Shown: positions 25,885-37,375, counted from the first letter of the stretch. The stretch is 64,000 bases of DNA from Lepiota brunneoincarnata (GCA_023014365.1 JAEBUN010000033.1:186001-250000), one strand, 5' to 3'. The notes: generated by a model not told the origin, from the sequence alone. Numbers and translations: made by a program.

Positions 25885-28359
25885 ATGTCCCATCGTGAGC
25901 AAGCAGCCTCAAGGCCCGGCACAGCTAGCTCTAGTATTGGGTCTTCTCACACCGAGGTGCAGGCCAATGAAAAAAATGCCACAAAGCCCCATGAACAATT
26001 ACCTGCAGTACCGTCACCCGGTCACAGAGAATCTGCACTATCCGAAGGCAAGGTGAAAGAGGTGACCGAAGATTCGGAACAGGACTGGGCGGATGACCCT
26101 GAGAACGCTAGGAACTGGTCCCTAGCGAAGAAATGGCGGGCGACAGCCGTGGTATGTTTTGCATATTGTCACACGATCAGCATGCCCGCCGTTTCAGAGG
26201 TGCATTGGCCTACTCACATGTGCTACGACCAGGTATCACTATATACGTTCGTTTCCCCATTAGCCAGTTCTATGATGGCCCCTGGATTGCCAGAGGTTGC
26301 AGCAAGATATAACATCACGAACCCGACATTGATCGCATTGACGCTGTCTATATTTCTAGTTTCCTTTGCGATTGGGGTAAGCCCCTTCTATGATGGCTAC
26401 TAGATCGATCAGGAGAATTCATGTATACTACGTTTGGCCTAGCCTCTCATCCTTGCTCCACTGTCTGAGATGTATGGGCGGACATGGGTACGTATGTGTA
26501 GATTCAGGGCATTCTGTCCCTCTCACATGACTTGCACTGTGCAGGTGCTCCATATTGGTAATATCTTCACCATGGCGTTTAGTCTGGGTTGTGCCTTTTC
26601 GCCCGATGTCGGCTCTCTTATTGCATTTCGTTTCCTCTGTGCGTACTGGCCCACCTATTTCCTTGGTTCCTTCCCTGATGCTCTGAGCCCTCTAGCCGGT
26701 CTCTCCGGAAGCGCCCCAATCGCTCTTGGTGGTGGATCGGTTAGTGACCTATTCTCAGAGCGTGATCCGTGCCTTCGCGATGGCAATGTTCACGTTGGGA
26801 CCCTTAGTGGGTGAGTGCTTGTCTGTACTGGATTGGTTATATGGGCCGTTGACCCTGGGAACAACAACTTCTCTATCCCTCACTAGGCCCTGTCGTCGGT
26901 CCGATTGCAGGTGGCTTCATCGCTCAAGAGGCTGGAGTCAGATATGTTTTCATTGTCATCGCATGTACGTCATTTCTTGTACAAGTTAGTTTAATTTAGC
27001 TGATAAGTTGGTGATAGGTCTGTGCGGCGTGGCTTCTCTCATCGGGGTTCCGCTCCTGCGGAGAAACTTATGCGCCTGTTATCCGTATGAGGCGAGCTGC
27101 TCGATCCGGAGATCTTGAAGCCTGCTGCAAGAGCCAACCCCGCGCTGCAACAAAATCGCGGTAGCAAGTTTCGCGTCCTTTGGATCAACCTCAGCAGGCC
27201 CATTATGCTCCTTTGCAGCAGCTTTATCTGCTTCATCCTCAGCTTGTACCAAGCCTTGTGGGTAAAATTCCCTATTTATGCGGGCAGATCTCAAACATTA
27301 CCCGCATGACAGTTTGTACGGTATCTTCTACCTCATGTTTGCCACTTTTGCCAGTAGGTCGGGAAGTCCCGGATCTACTGTCTTCCCCTGACGCTGTTTT
27401 CTAGAACTATTCGCGACGACATACGGCTTCGAGCCTGGTGTTGGAGGTTTGACTTACCTCGGCCTCGGAGTCGGGTTTTTTTCGGCGACTTTCTTTGGCG
27501 CCAAGTTCGCGGATAGGATCTATCGTTATGTCAGTAGAATCTTATCTGTCACTAGTGAGGAATATGCTGATTGTTTGACCCTCCTCTAGCTTGCCTCCAA
27601 GAACGGGGGGATCGGAAAGCCTGAAATGCGCATCCCAGCGTTATTTTTCGGCTCTTTCTTCATCCCAATTGGTGTCTTGTAAGTTGATCGGGTTATGCTT
27701 CGCGACATGGGGGCGAATAATGAGTCTGTAGCTGGTATGGGTGGTCTGCGCAAGCCAAGCTGCACTGGATTATGCCAATTATTGGATCTGCAATTTTTGG
27801 GTTCGGTGAGCCTAGGTTCCATCTGTATATTGAACGTTTGTCTAAAGGATGTTTCCTGCAGGCATGATGACTGTTTTGTAAGCTTGTCTTCCCAACAGCC
27901 CTAGTGATATGCTCACGCGATGCCGCAGCTTGCCCATTCAACTCTACTTGGTTGATACATTTACTTACGCCGCCAGTGCTACAGCTGCAGCTTCGGTGCG
28001 TATATGACCGGATCGTCTATATTTGCAGCTGTTGACAGGACGTCCAGCTCTTTCGTTCACTGCTTGGCTTTGCCTTTCCTTTGTTTGGTTCTCAGATGTT
28101 CCGGGCTATGGGGATGGGAGGGGGCAATTCCGTACGTTTATTGGATTTTGCTGATCTGTGAAGCATAGGATTTACACTTCTGCAGCTTCTAGCCGGTTTG
28201 GCGGTCGTGCTCGGCATCCCCTTCCCCGTCTGGATCTACTACAAAGGGGAGGAAATTCGCTCGAGAAGTCCGCTTACGCGCTCTGCTGGCACGACTGTCG
28301 TTGTTGTTCCGGTTGGAGAAGCGAAAGAATCGACGGACACAGAAGGGCGGTCTGTGTGA
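25885..28359 (+). pseudogene. MFS drug/polyamine:H+ antiporter (DHA1-like) with three apparent frameshifts
   Basis: Twelve-helix major facilitator. ATG 25885 opens a hydrophilic tail ending DWADDPENARNWSLAKKWR, the usual DHA1 lead-in. Exons then give SLYTFVSPLASSMMAPGLPE, IALTLSIFLVSFAIG, LILAPLSEMYGRTW (motif A region), IGNIFTMAFSLGCAF, GLSGSAPIALGGGSVSDLF, VVGPIAGGFIAQEAG, WINLSRPIMLLCSSFICFIL, FEPGVGGLTYLGLGVGFF and, at the C-terminus, YAASATAAASLFRSLLGFAF with GIPFPVWIYYKGEEIR. The frame breaks at about 26766 (ERD then RAFAMAMFTLG needs one C removed), 27060 (PLLR then ETYAPVIRMR needs one base removed) and 27093 (RMR then ELLDPEILKP needs one base removed). Each break is a single extra base inside a conserved stretch. 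Either the gene is recently dead or the assembly has indel errors. The rest is well conserved, which argues against old decay. Confidence 0.8.
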
Positions 28360-29041
28360 AGTCCCACGCCTTTGTCTATTCCCCTCAGCTCTCGCGTTTG
28401 TAGGGGGGTTGCCTCGATACACTTGAATCGGTTACTTGGAGTTGCAAGACTAGCATTCGCGGGCGTTCACACGCGAGACGGGCACAGGACGTCGACCCAA
28501 AATCCAGCTGCACCCAATCCAATCCGTTCGTGCTTGGCTTGCCCGCCTCAAGGCTTCCTATCTTCTGCATGGTGAAGTATATACCTTTAATACTACCCGG
28601 CTGATCCAAGCAGATTTTCTACTCTCTTTGTTAGAGATGATATGTCTTGACGGGCTTTTACGAGATCTGGACTCGGGAATAATTTAGTTAGTTATTGATA
28701 GTCAACAGCGGCACTTTTTGGGATTTGTATCAATATATGGATGATTGGGCTATATATTAATAACGATTGGCCTCGTCCACTCCTTGTTGGCGAGGGGAAG
28801 GGGGGTTTTAGAATGGTTTGAAGCTTGCTCAATAATACCCCACTGCGTCCTGAAAGGAGATACCCGTGCTGACACCAAACATATGGGGATCTAGAGGGGT
28901 TGGTGATTGCTACGAACTTCACATTGATTGCCTGAATTCTGTTTGTGTGCTACAGTGGTGCTATTAAGTGGCGGTCGAGGGTACCATCGCTCCGGTTGTT
29001 GATGAAACCGATGAGGTCACACTTTGTGCTTCACCATTACA
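28360..29041. other. Intergenic, MFS gene to RMD1-like gene
   Basis: About 0.68 kb between two plus-strand genes. AT-rich around 28660-28770, consistent with the MFS terminator. No extra gene is supported. Confidence 0.4.
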
Positions 29042-31054
29042 ATGTCCCGCCCAGATAATCCCGACAGGCTGCCTCGTATTCCTATACAAGCACGCCGCAA
29101 GCCTCCAATGCGCCTCCCATCGCTCGGCGCCAGTGGCCAGCGGCTCCCCGGTCCCTCCACGGCGCGTCGCGCATCCGTATCGGGTCTCACCGCTGCACCC
29201 AAGGGCCAGCGGACCTCCAAGACGACCCACAAGCTCGTAGTTCTGCCCTCTGCCCCACAGACGAGGTCGCTTGAAGACGATCTAACGCTCGGCGTCGAAA
29301 CCGATGGGGGAGTTCGAGAGTACAAGACCGAAGCAGAGCGAATGACAAAGGAGCAGCGGGAAAGGGCTGGGTTCAAGCGCATCACCGCATACTGCGTGGC
29401 CGAATCCTTTCAGATGAGGCTTCTAGCGCCTTTCCTCAAGCGAGAACACAATGTTGCCCCTCGTGTCTTTGATGAAGCGCTTTATGTGGTAGGTTATCTT
29501 GAGCCGAATTACAGTCTTGCAAACGCTTAATCCACGCTTCTTGAAGATGTACCATCTACCACTCCTACCTGGTTATGGCAGGAATGCCAACGTACGCTCA
29601 TCTGTCCCAGCTCCAATTAAACGAGGTGCTTCATGCCTGCCCACTTTTTCCGAGGCGGAGGAGGATGGCTATCAGGGGTCTTATTTCACTCAACCTGTAT
29701 CACGATCTGCAATTGACATGCGAGATGGCTATATACCTTCCAGTTCCCCTGTCGAGACCCAGAAGCACCGTCCATCAACTCCTCCTTCCGTCGATGTCAT
29801 GATACCAGAAGCCATACCTGCTTCGGACACTAATTTGGAAATCCCAACCCCGAGCCTCTCATCCGAGGGCGAGCCATGGAGTGATAGCGAATTGGTTACA
29901 AATACTTCTTGGAGGGCTCAAAAAGAGTCTAAATCTTTACCTCCAGTCAAATTGGATGAGGACGGCATTGTGGAGGTCGTATTTTTCGAATATGGCGTAG
30001 TCGTCTTCTTTGGCTTGACGGAGCAACAGGAAATGGACATTTTGGAGGATATCGAGAACGCAGGTATCATGAAACGAAAAATTACTGGAGATGATTGGGA
30101 GATCGAAGAGTGCCATTTCAAGGTACGCAGGTCCGCACTAAAGGGATATGGGTAGCTAATACATCAAACTTGTAGCATGATCCCTATATTACCTATCCCC
30201 GGATTTATAATGACTTCTTCAGTGTGTTATCTCCTATACGCGATGGGAACATGTGTGGCTCACCTCCCTTGTCAGCTCTAAAATCAAGATCTCACCTCCT
30301 CAAATTATCAATAGCGCACGCTCTAGCCCAGTCCACACTCCTAGCGCACTACGAAACAATCACCCGTCGCGTCCTCTCCTCGCCTGCTACACTCTCAATA
30401 CCCCGACAGCTGGCCGAGTCAGGGGGTCTCAAACTCCGTCGTCATGAAGCTCTGAAGCTTACGGGGAAACTTTTCAAACTTCGCCGAGATATCAACCTTG
30501 TATCGAATGTGTTGGATGTTCCCGAGTTGTTCTGGAGCGAGGCCAGCTTGAAGGACTTGTATGATGCTGTGAGGGAGTACATGGAGATTGGACCGCGCGT
30601 GCAGGTGCTAAATGAGAAATTGGGTGTTGCAAGTGCTTTCGTGTGTTGTTCTTTGATGCTTGTGGTGGTAGGAACGACGGTTGACTCGCGGGTTTACAGT
30701 TAGATGCAATCCACGATCACTTGAACAATTCCGCTATGGAGCGGATTACTTGGATCGTCATCTGGTAAGCCCCATCAGTTGTGGCCGCGACGGGGGACTT
30801 ATGTTTCTTTGGCAGGTTAATTGTTGTTGCAATCTTGGTAGAGCTTGTATGTCTCCCTGTTTCTGTGATACGGACAACAACTCACCCCAGGTGTGTCTCA
30901 GGGAGAAGTCGTAGCACGACTGATAGTCCACGCCACCCTCGAGGGCGGCGGCAAGACCACCGCTGCGATTGCTGCTGTGTCAAGTATACCCTCACAGATT
31001 TCAAGAGAAGAGGTGCTACGAACCTTGGAACGTCTCATGCTATTACAAGAATGA
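29042..31054 (+). CDS. RMD1/SIF family protein (DUF155)
   Basis: Member of the RMD1-RMD8-RMND1 family; yeast relatives are membrane proteins linked to meiotic nuclear division and the mitochondrial paralogue RMND1 supports mitochondrial translation. ATG 29042 (MSRPDNPDRLPRIP). Conserved parts are RTSKTTHKLVVLPSAP, GFKRITAYCVAESFQMRLL, DEALYV joined over an intron to MYHLPLLPGYG, and VEVVFFEYGVVVFFGLTEQQ. DPYITYPRIYNDFFT, LLKLSIAHALAQSTLLAHYE and RHEALKLTGKLFKLRRDINL follow, then FWSEASLKDLYDAVREYMEI. The C-terminal helix reads ERITWIVIWLIVVAILVELG, followed by GEVVARLIVHAT. A variable Ser/Pro-rich insert sits at about residues 140-250. No presequence is obvious, so this is the RMD1/SIF2 branch rather than RMND1. 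Exon phases close cleanly. The 3' end extends some 40 residues beyond the helix. Confidence 0.88.
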
Positions 31055-33561
31055 TTATCTTTCGGCCTTCGAATGTCTTTCTTGATAGCCCAGTTTGAGT
31101 ATCCGTGTGGAATATCTCCATTTTGCGTTTGTTAACATCTTGGCGAACACTTAGGTGCCGTTTTTGTATCTGAATATTAATTCGGCATTTGTTAATTATG
31201 TGGCAACAACTTGGACTTGAATATTTTCAGCTACAAATAACCACATAATCGACTAAACAGTGCATACGGAGTTCGCGTGGAGTCCTGCGGATGGCCGATT
31301 AGGGCACTTGAGACATGGCGAGCAAGATTGCCACCGTTTGGGATCTTAATGATAACCCCCGTATCTAACAACCTGGCTTCCTTCACGATATCGAAGCGGG
31401 GAACGCCAGGGAAGTACCCACGTGTGCTAGGAAGGTTTCTCCGTACTAGTTGGCACGGACACTATAGTTTTATTTGGGTGGTACAAAAGGGTGCCTCCAT
31501 GGGGTCTTGCATGACGATTCCGGATAGTGTTCGCCGGTGTTCCCAGCTTCAAGCTTCAAAACCCCTCACTAACGTATCCCAGATTGGGTAGTATCAATGG
31601 AACTGGATATGGGTCGCAAAAACTCTGAGACTTGTTTTATCCCAGCCTGCCATCTGCTCAGGCACTCAGAAAGTTCCCTCTCTATTTCAAACATGTCAGG
31701 CTCAGCGGCTTGGACTTTGTTGCTTTATGCTCACCTGACCGACCTGGTTATAGGACAGGGGCAGTGAACCTCGCTAGGAATGCACAGAACCCAGGCGTGA
31801 GTACCTTGCTAGACCCCCATGGACAAGGATAATAGAGGACGAGCAATTGATTCTCGTAATTTGACTGCGCGGCTCCAATCACCCTACGACAGTCAAACCC
31901 AAATCAGACGAGCCCCTGGCCCCTGGATCCCGCGAACACAGGGAGAGGCCTGGGCGGCTTAAGCCCGTCATCTCAAAATTAAATCTGTACATACTGCTAC
32001 CGCCCCTTCTTAGAACCCTATATTTGGGTGGCAGAACCATAAGAGGATGACGAGGCATCCAGTCTTCAACGAAGACGCGTGGAAACAGTATTTAGAACTG
32101 ACAACGTTGCTTGGTCACGATCTCTCTCAAGCCCTTAGTGCACTGACAAGCTCGTCCCAAGCCAGCTTGGTAATCCACCCCTGAGCAAAACCGTCCTTCT
32201 TTAAGTAACTCGAATGACTTCCAGAGGCGGCCAGTTTTTGTTCCAACGATGTTTCCTGCGAGAATACAGGCTCAAAAGTCACAACCCTTCATCGGGTCGC
32301 CGGAATGCAATCAGATTCCAATTGGGAATCCAACACACCATTTATTCCTGCTGATGTCGGCGTTTTTCTGGCCACACCACTAATCCAGGCAATCGTCGTC
32401 CTCGCGTCCGGCGGCTTGGGATTCCCCTGAATGCTGACAGGACCGTACGCCGGAAGCATCAGGGGGCGCGCGTTATCACTTCATCTGAGGCAGGGCAGCC
32501 CCGGATCTAGAGCTCGCAGGCATCTGCAACCACATTGACAGTAGACAGTAGCTATTCATCGTGGTTCGGTGTACCTGGCTCTTTCTGATCGTCGCAACCT
32601 CAAGAGATGACGCGGGTTCGTTTACTTCGGTGTTTAATTGCCAGTGAATAGCCGATTTGCACCCACCACCTTAGTCTCCAGCGGAATACTTTTGCCATCA
32701 AAGGGATGGTCTTCGTCCACCGGGAGACGGGGATGGCTGGGATTTTCTCAATCGATGTTCGTGAAAATTCTGTATCCAGGCCGCAACTAAGGTGAAGGGT
32801 CCTGTACCTGGACCGATCGAGCTTGCACGAAACGGATAGTGGGTTGTTGACATGTACAGAGAAGGGCCCAAGTTCAAGTCGAAAACAAGGACGGATCTGT
32901 ATGCATGTTCCAAGACTTATCTCAAATTTCAAACCGGTAAGTTGGCCAATCTCCGACCATTCGTATTGTGCGGTGGTGAAAAACCGGAGATCCGTACGCG
33001 AGATTTTGAGTGTGGATGGACTCATTCGGTATACGAATATGGTTCTTGATACGGTTCAGGGGAGAATGGCCACTGGGTGCGGGTTGGTTGGTTGCTGGGT
33101 TTCGGTGACTTATTCTTTGATAAGATGACACGGCGGACGCAACATCCAGAACTGGAGCCGAGCAAGTCGGTAAGCTTGTGATTGGCCGGGAACGATCAGT
33201 CAACTCCCGCTTGCATTGCACCAATGTAGATCTATCCCAACAAGAGCGTAAGTCGTGAGATATGGGTAGGGGAGGATCCAAAACCCGGAAAGCTCGATAA
33301 GACGACAATTATCAGTGCAGCGTCCGAGTGTTCCGGAAACGTATAAACATGTGGATGACCTCTCCACTTTTAATGCGGCCTTCTCCCTCTTTCTATCGCG
33401 ATTGAGGACTGGGGACACAGAAATATGATATCCATAGGTTGTGCGCGACATCTAGTCGACTTTTGGTTGTGAAGAAGAAGACCAATCGCGTCCAATGGGA
33501 CGTCGTTGGCGGGATAGTGGTCAGATAGCATTGAAGGACCGAGGCATCATGACTGTGAAGA
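31055..33561. other. Gene-free stretch of 2.5 kb
   Basis: The longest unassigned stretch. Open frames of 65-141 codons exist on both strands (for example 32600-33025 minus, 31277-31591 plus) but none carries a family motif, a signal peptide or a sensible exon chain. I saw no terminal repeats, reverse-transcriptase or transposase motifs and no tRNA. Confidence 0.4.
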
Positions 33562-33957
33562 TCAATATCGGATTGGCGGAATAGGATCTGCGTGGATTGT
33601 GGACAGATCGGTGGATTTATCGAGGTCCTCATCAAGCTCGCCGATCAGGATGCTAAAAACATGTCAGATTCTAATGAGTCGCCCTGTGAGTAGATCAAGA
33701 CGCGTACATCATGTCCCCTTTGACGAGATATAGCCCCAACGGAACCTCTTCAGCACCTTCTTCTGGATTGAAGACGCGTTCTTTGCAGTCCGATAAGACG
33801 ACGTTGGATTTCTGGTCGAAACCGGCTAGCACGCCCTGAAACCGCCTGAATGAGACAAGTGGTCTCTGTTTAAAGTATCGAAACGAACCACTATGGCGCG
33901 ACCATCTTGAAGAACCAGAAAGACTCGACGGTCGACGTAGCCGTGCAGGCTAGACAT
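33562..33957 (-). CDS. LSM8: U6 snRNA-associated Sm-like protein LSM8
   Basis: Subunit of the nuclear LSM2-8 ring that binds the 3' oligo-U of U6 snRNA and serves splicing. Three exons: from ATG 33957, SSLHGYVDRRVFLVLQDGRA and IVG; then VLAGFDQKSNVVLSDCKERV and VPLGLYLVKGDM; then IILIGELDEDLDKSTDLS ending HADPIPPIRY at 33562. The Sm1 motif (YVDRRVFLVLQDGR with AGFDQ) and the Sm2 motif (LVKGDMIILIGELD) are both complete. Length is about 96 residues, as expected. It lies 147 bases downstream of the first RNase H copy on the same strand. Confidence 0.95.
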
Positions 33958-34104
33958 GGCGGTAGCAGAGGGTTACTGTGTAGCGCTGCTGTGGAGGGGT
34001 TGCTCTCGATGATTAGCGGCCGGAGGATCCCGAATGGTTGCCAAAAGAGGAACCGAATTCTCCATGATTCACAGTAATAACATCGACAGGGCAGTCCAGG
34101 TACG

Positions 34105-34713
34105 CTAAATATGCCAGGGGCGCTCTTTTTCGATGGCCTTTCTAGCCAGCGTATCCGCTCCCTTGTTGTAGCGCCGTGGCACACGCCAAAATCCCACAGA
34201 TATCCCGTAACAGGCCAAGTGCTCAACAAGGCCATCTAACTTCTCAAAGTCATCCTTTTCGATATCAAGCCCCTTGTTACTTTTCCATCCATTCTCCCTC
34301 CATTTGGCCATACAGTTCGTTATACCTTCGACGACGTGGTTGCTGTCAGAGATTAGAATGACTTTTCCTACCTGCAACGACCCATTTTGTGCTAGCTCTT
34401 CTACCTTCTCCAGCGCCAGTGCTGCAGCACAAACTTCTGCCCTTTGGCCTGTCTGCCTCCCCTTGCAGAGCCTCTGGGATATGTTGTACTTTGAGTCTGG
34501 CCCAAAGAATACACCCATCCCAGCTTGGGCCCCACAGTAGATTCCGTCGTCGAAGCAGGAACCATCGACAAAAATCGCAATGTCATTGCTTGTGCTAGCA
34601 TCACCACCTCCCGGCTGGGGTCGTTGCAGAAATGAAAAGTCCGCCGAGTCGCTGGTTAAGACGACGTCTGAGGGAGATTGTCTGTTGGTAGGGGGGGAAT
34701 ATTTACGACTCAT
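34105..34713 (-). CDS. RNase H-fold protein, copy 1 of a tandem triplet
   Basis: Stand-alone RNase H type 1 domain that would cut the RNA of RNA:DNA hybrids. Single exon. The ATG at 34713 starts the segment SRKYSPP...DVVLTSDSADFS, which matches the starts of the other two copies. The four catalytic acids are visible: Asp in IAIFVDGSC, Glu in GQRAEVCAAALALEKV, Asp in LISDSNHVVEGI and Asp in YNKGADTLARKAIE. The last strand reads VGFWRVPRRYNKGAD, lacking the histidine-bearing GHSG loop of cellular RNase H1, so it is closer to the RVT_3-like/plant-type branch. No hybrid-binding N-terminal domain. Paralogues lie at 35099 and 36764. Confidence 0.85.
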   Translation of the reverse strand: MSRKYSPPTNRQSPSDVVLTSDSADFSFLQRPQPGGGDASTSNDIAIFVDGSCFDDGIYCGAQAGMGVFFGPDSKYNISQRLCKGRQTGQRAEVCAAALALEKVEELAQNGSLQVGKVILISDSNHVVEGITNCMAKWRENGWKSNKGLDIEKDDFEKLDGLVEHLACYGISVGFWRVPRRYNKGADTLARKAIEKERPWHI

Positions 34714-35098
34714 CAGCGCAAATGATAGAAGTTCAGGTCTCACAGGGCACCACATCAGGGAGTAATGGTCAAAGCAAAGCAAATTGGATCCCAAAAGACT
34801 CTGTACCCCACAGAGACCGTAAATCGACGGTAAATTCGCGCTTGCCCGGACCCCATCTGCTCACGTCACCTCGCGTCCCAAAATTCAAGCTACCAGCTGC
34901 TCTGTGTATTAGGGAAACGAATTATACCAGCGCCTGTATGCTATTTTCAATCATTCACCGTCACTCAGGATTGAGCCACTGGGTTGTCGCTGCAAAATAA
35001 TAGACCATATGAAACCATCCCCTCGTGTCTAGGTTTTTTCAGTAGTACATAGTATTTCAGAGTTGGTACCTTACCTGACAGAAGCTGTCAACACTATA
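34714..35098. other. Spacer between RNase H copies 1 and 2
   Basis: 385 bases that should contain the copy 1 promoter and copy 2 terminator. No further gene is seen. Confidence 0.35.
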
Positions 35099-35696
35099 TC
35101 AATCCGACTTCAACGCCTCCTTCGCCAGTTCATCAGCTTCTTGGTTGTCCTCCCTGTCCACATGCCAGAGCCGTACATAGACTCCATAGTCTTCCTCCAA
35201 ATCGTCAATCAAGTCATCTAATTCCTCAAAATCCTCCCTATTCGCCACCTCCCGTCCTTTGGCATTCGCCCAATCGTTGTCCCTCCATTTATACACCCAG
35301 TCCGTCATCGCATTAACAACATATCTTGAATCTGAGATCAATACAACTGTTCTGGTTGCCAGTTTCCCGCAATCCAACAGCTCCCGAACCCTGCGCAACG
35401 CCGAGATCCCGGCATGGATTTCTGCGCGTTGGTTGGTTTGCGTGCCATCCCAGAGGCGTTTTGAGATGTTGTAACGTGACCCAGGGCCAAAGTAGACACC
35501 CAAGCCAGCACGAGCCCAGCGCGTGCCATTGCCCGAGCATGCACCGTCGACGAAGATGGCGATACTACGACCTACAGGTGGTCTCTCCTCGACGCCTCTG
35601 TCGGATGTTGGTGAAATCTCTGCCGTTCTGCATGTAGAGCACGTCTTCTGGGGTTGAGTCGCCGATTTGGGGTGGGTTGTATTCTCTGTTTGACAT
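35099..35696 (-). pseudogene. RNase H-fold protein, copy 2 of the triplet, frame broken near its N-terminus
   Basis: The catalytic domain is intact: IAIFVDGACSGNGTRW, TNQRAEIHAGISALRRV, LISDSRYVVNAMTDWVYKW and DREDNQEADELAKEAL supply the four acidic residues. The ATG homologous to copies 1 and 3 is at 35696 (SNREYNPPQIGDSTPEDV, DFTNIRQRRR) but that frame reaches a stop at about 35569, one base out of register with the domain. In the domain's own frame no ATG occurs upstream; the open stretch to 35740 begins with TTG. A 22-base intron would restore the frame but is too short to be credible. So this is either a recent pseudogene, an assembly indel, or a gene with an unseen upstream exon. It is otherwise as well conserved as its neighbours. 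Confidence 0.72.
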
Positions 35697-36763
35697 GGCC
35701 GTGTTGAGCGGTATAGGTCGGAAGCTGAAGTTGTAGTCAAAGAGAAAGGAGGTCCAAGATTCCCGAATGGGTCAGGTATATATAGTTGACTTGAATTAGA
35801 TAAAAGTGTCAGAAGCAGCTACACTCAAGTATTGTTGTGGACCGTCTTTCAGTCCAGATCAATACCACACTCGCTGATCGAAGGGTGCTCGGCGATTACC
35901 ACCAGTTCCGCTGCCTTGCACTCGAGAACCTGTAAAACGCCTGAACCTCATGCTTATAACACCAGACGCGTTAATTGACGTACATACCGGATCGGATATC
36001 ATGACATCAGTTGCCTGTATTGCTGCTCGTGACGTGACGAACTGTCACATTTAACGTGTTAGTTGGGTGCTCAGAGACTGTTTAATTTCCCGCCGTGTAT
36101 GTACAGTACATCAAGTTTTCTACTGGTGACCCTTGGATCCTGGGCAGTACCTGTTTCTGGGGGTTGCCTGGTGTCTAGTGTCGCTGCTTCAGGTCGGAAT
36201 AATTTACCGTTTTCAAATTCACGATTGAAGCGTATCAGTATATGTGAACCGCGGTATTCAACAGGTTGAGAGGAGCTCGCAGTTCAGCTTGTGATGGTCA
36301 CCGCAGGGACCAGCCAGCTTGAGTATGTGGATGAGATGGGAGTCAAGTTTTCGGAATGCAGAGATATTTGAAATTGGGTCTATTGCCCGATAACCCCGCC
36401 AGGGTCCCCTAGATCAGCGGATACGGTTGACTTCGACCTACATGTTAAGCCTCTCCGAGTGTGCGACGTTAGCTGGCGCGGGGAATTGGATTAACCTAGA
36501 CCAAGGTACAATTTTTTTGCGCGACTGAGACAAATGCCTTTGCTTGCAAAATCGCACTTTAGGTACCGTGTCTCTAGAGGCGAAAGATACAAATGAATTG
36601 ATGCTTTATATGGCGTTTCTAGCTCTTCGTAATAGCGGGAGGATCCTCCTAGACGGTCAACATAGAGACTGCTATCCAGTTCATGGATCGAGGCTGCAAG
36701 AAAAACAATAGGAGTTTAGGCTAGAGGGAACGAGAATTAGCGAGCCACCCACCTTGATGGTAA
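35697..36763. other. Intergenic between RNase H copies 2 and 3
   Basis: About 1.07 kb. Should carry the copy 2 promoter near 35700-35800, where a TATATAT-like run (35781-35787) is seen. Short open frames match nothing; there is no remnant of a fourth RNase H copy or of a reverse transcriptase. Confidence 0.4.
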
Positions 36764-37375
36764 CTAATAACCAGACTTTGCCGCGGCTCTCGCCATCTTA
36801 TCTGCACGCGAGTTATGTTCCCTGTCAACACACCAAAGTCGCACACGAACACCCCTTGCCCTCAGTTCCTCAATCAGACCATCTAGTTCCATGAAGTCCA
36901 GCCGGTTGGTCACACATTCCCCGTTAACGTCCCTCCAACCGTTCTTCCGCCATCTATACACCCAGGCTGTCATGGCCTTGACGAGATACGCCGAGTCAGA
37001 TATCAACGCAAGGTGTTTCGTAAGCAACCGTCCCAGGATCAAAAGGTCGCGAACTTTCTGCAATGCCAGAATTGCGGCGCAAATTTCTGCACGCTGGTTG
37101 GTCCGTGGTCCGTGCAATAGTGGCTGTCTGATGTTGTGTTGAGACCCGGGACCAAAGAAGACACCCATTCCGGCTTTGGCATCGGGTCTGCCGTTCCCGG
37201 TACATGCACCATCGATGAAGATAGCGATGCCACGACCTCTGCCGATGAAGGAGATTCCATCTGGTCGGTAGAGCCGTTGTTTGAGATTAGAAAAGTCTGC
37301 ACCATCAAGGGTGCAGACTACGCCAGCAGGAGTAGGATTGTTGACACGGGGGGGTTGGTACGTTCGTCCACTCAT
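36764..37375 (-). CDS. RNase H-fold protein, copy 3 of the triplet
   Basis: Single-exon stand-alone RNase H. The ATG at 37375 (SGRTYQPPRVNNPTPAGVV, then DGADFSNLKQR) aligns with the N-termini of copies 1 and 2. Catalytic residues are Asp in IAIFIDGACTGNGRPD, Glu in TNQRAEICAAILALQKV, Asp in LISDSAYLVKAMTAWVYRW and Asp in HNSRADKMARAAAK. The penultimate strand VRLWCVDREHNSRAD again lacks the GHSG loop. An in-frame ATG further upstream (37474) would add 33 residues with no match in the other copies and was not chosen. Likely nuclear or cytosolic; no targeting sequence is seen. Confidence 0.85.
   Translation of the reverse strand: MSGRTYQPPRVNNPTPAGVVCTLDGADFSNLKQRLYRPDGISFIGRGRGIAIFIDGACTGNGRPDAKAGMGVFFGPGSQHNIRQPLLHGPRTNQRAEICAAILALQKVRDLLILGRLLTKHLALISDSAYLVKAMTAWVYRWRKNGWRDVNGECVTNRLDFMELDGLIEELRARGVRVRLWCVDREHNSRADKMARAAAKSGY

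Noticed and set aside
32600..33640. Several minus-strand open frames in the 31-33.5 kb gap
   Set aside because: No motif, no signal peptide, no consistent splice chain; random open frames are expected at this length.
35568..35592. A 22-base intron to rescue RNase H copy 2
   Set aside because: It has GT and AG ends and would restore frame, but is far shorter than any other intron in this window.
34105..37375. RNase H triplet as remnants of an LTR retrotransposon
   Set aside because: No reverse transcriptase, integrase, gag or terminal repeats flank them, and the three N-termini match each other as full proteins.
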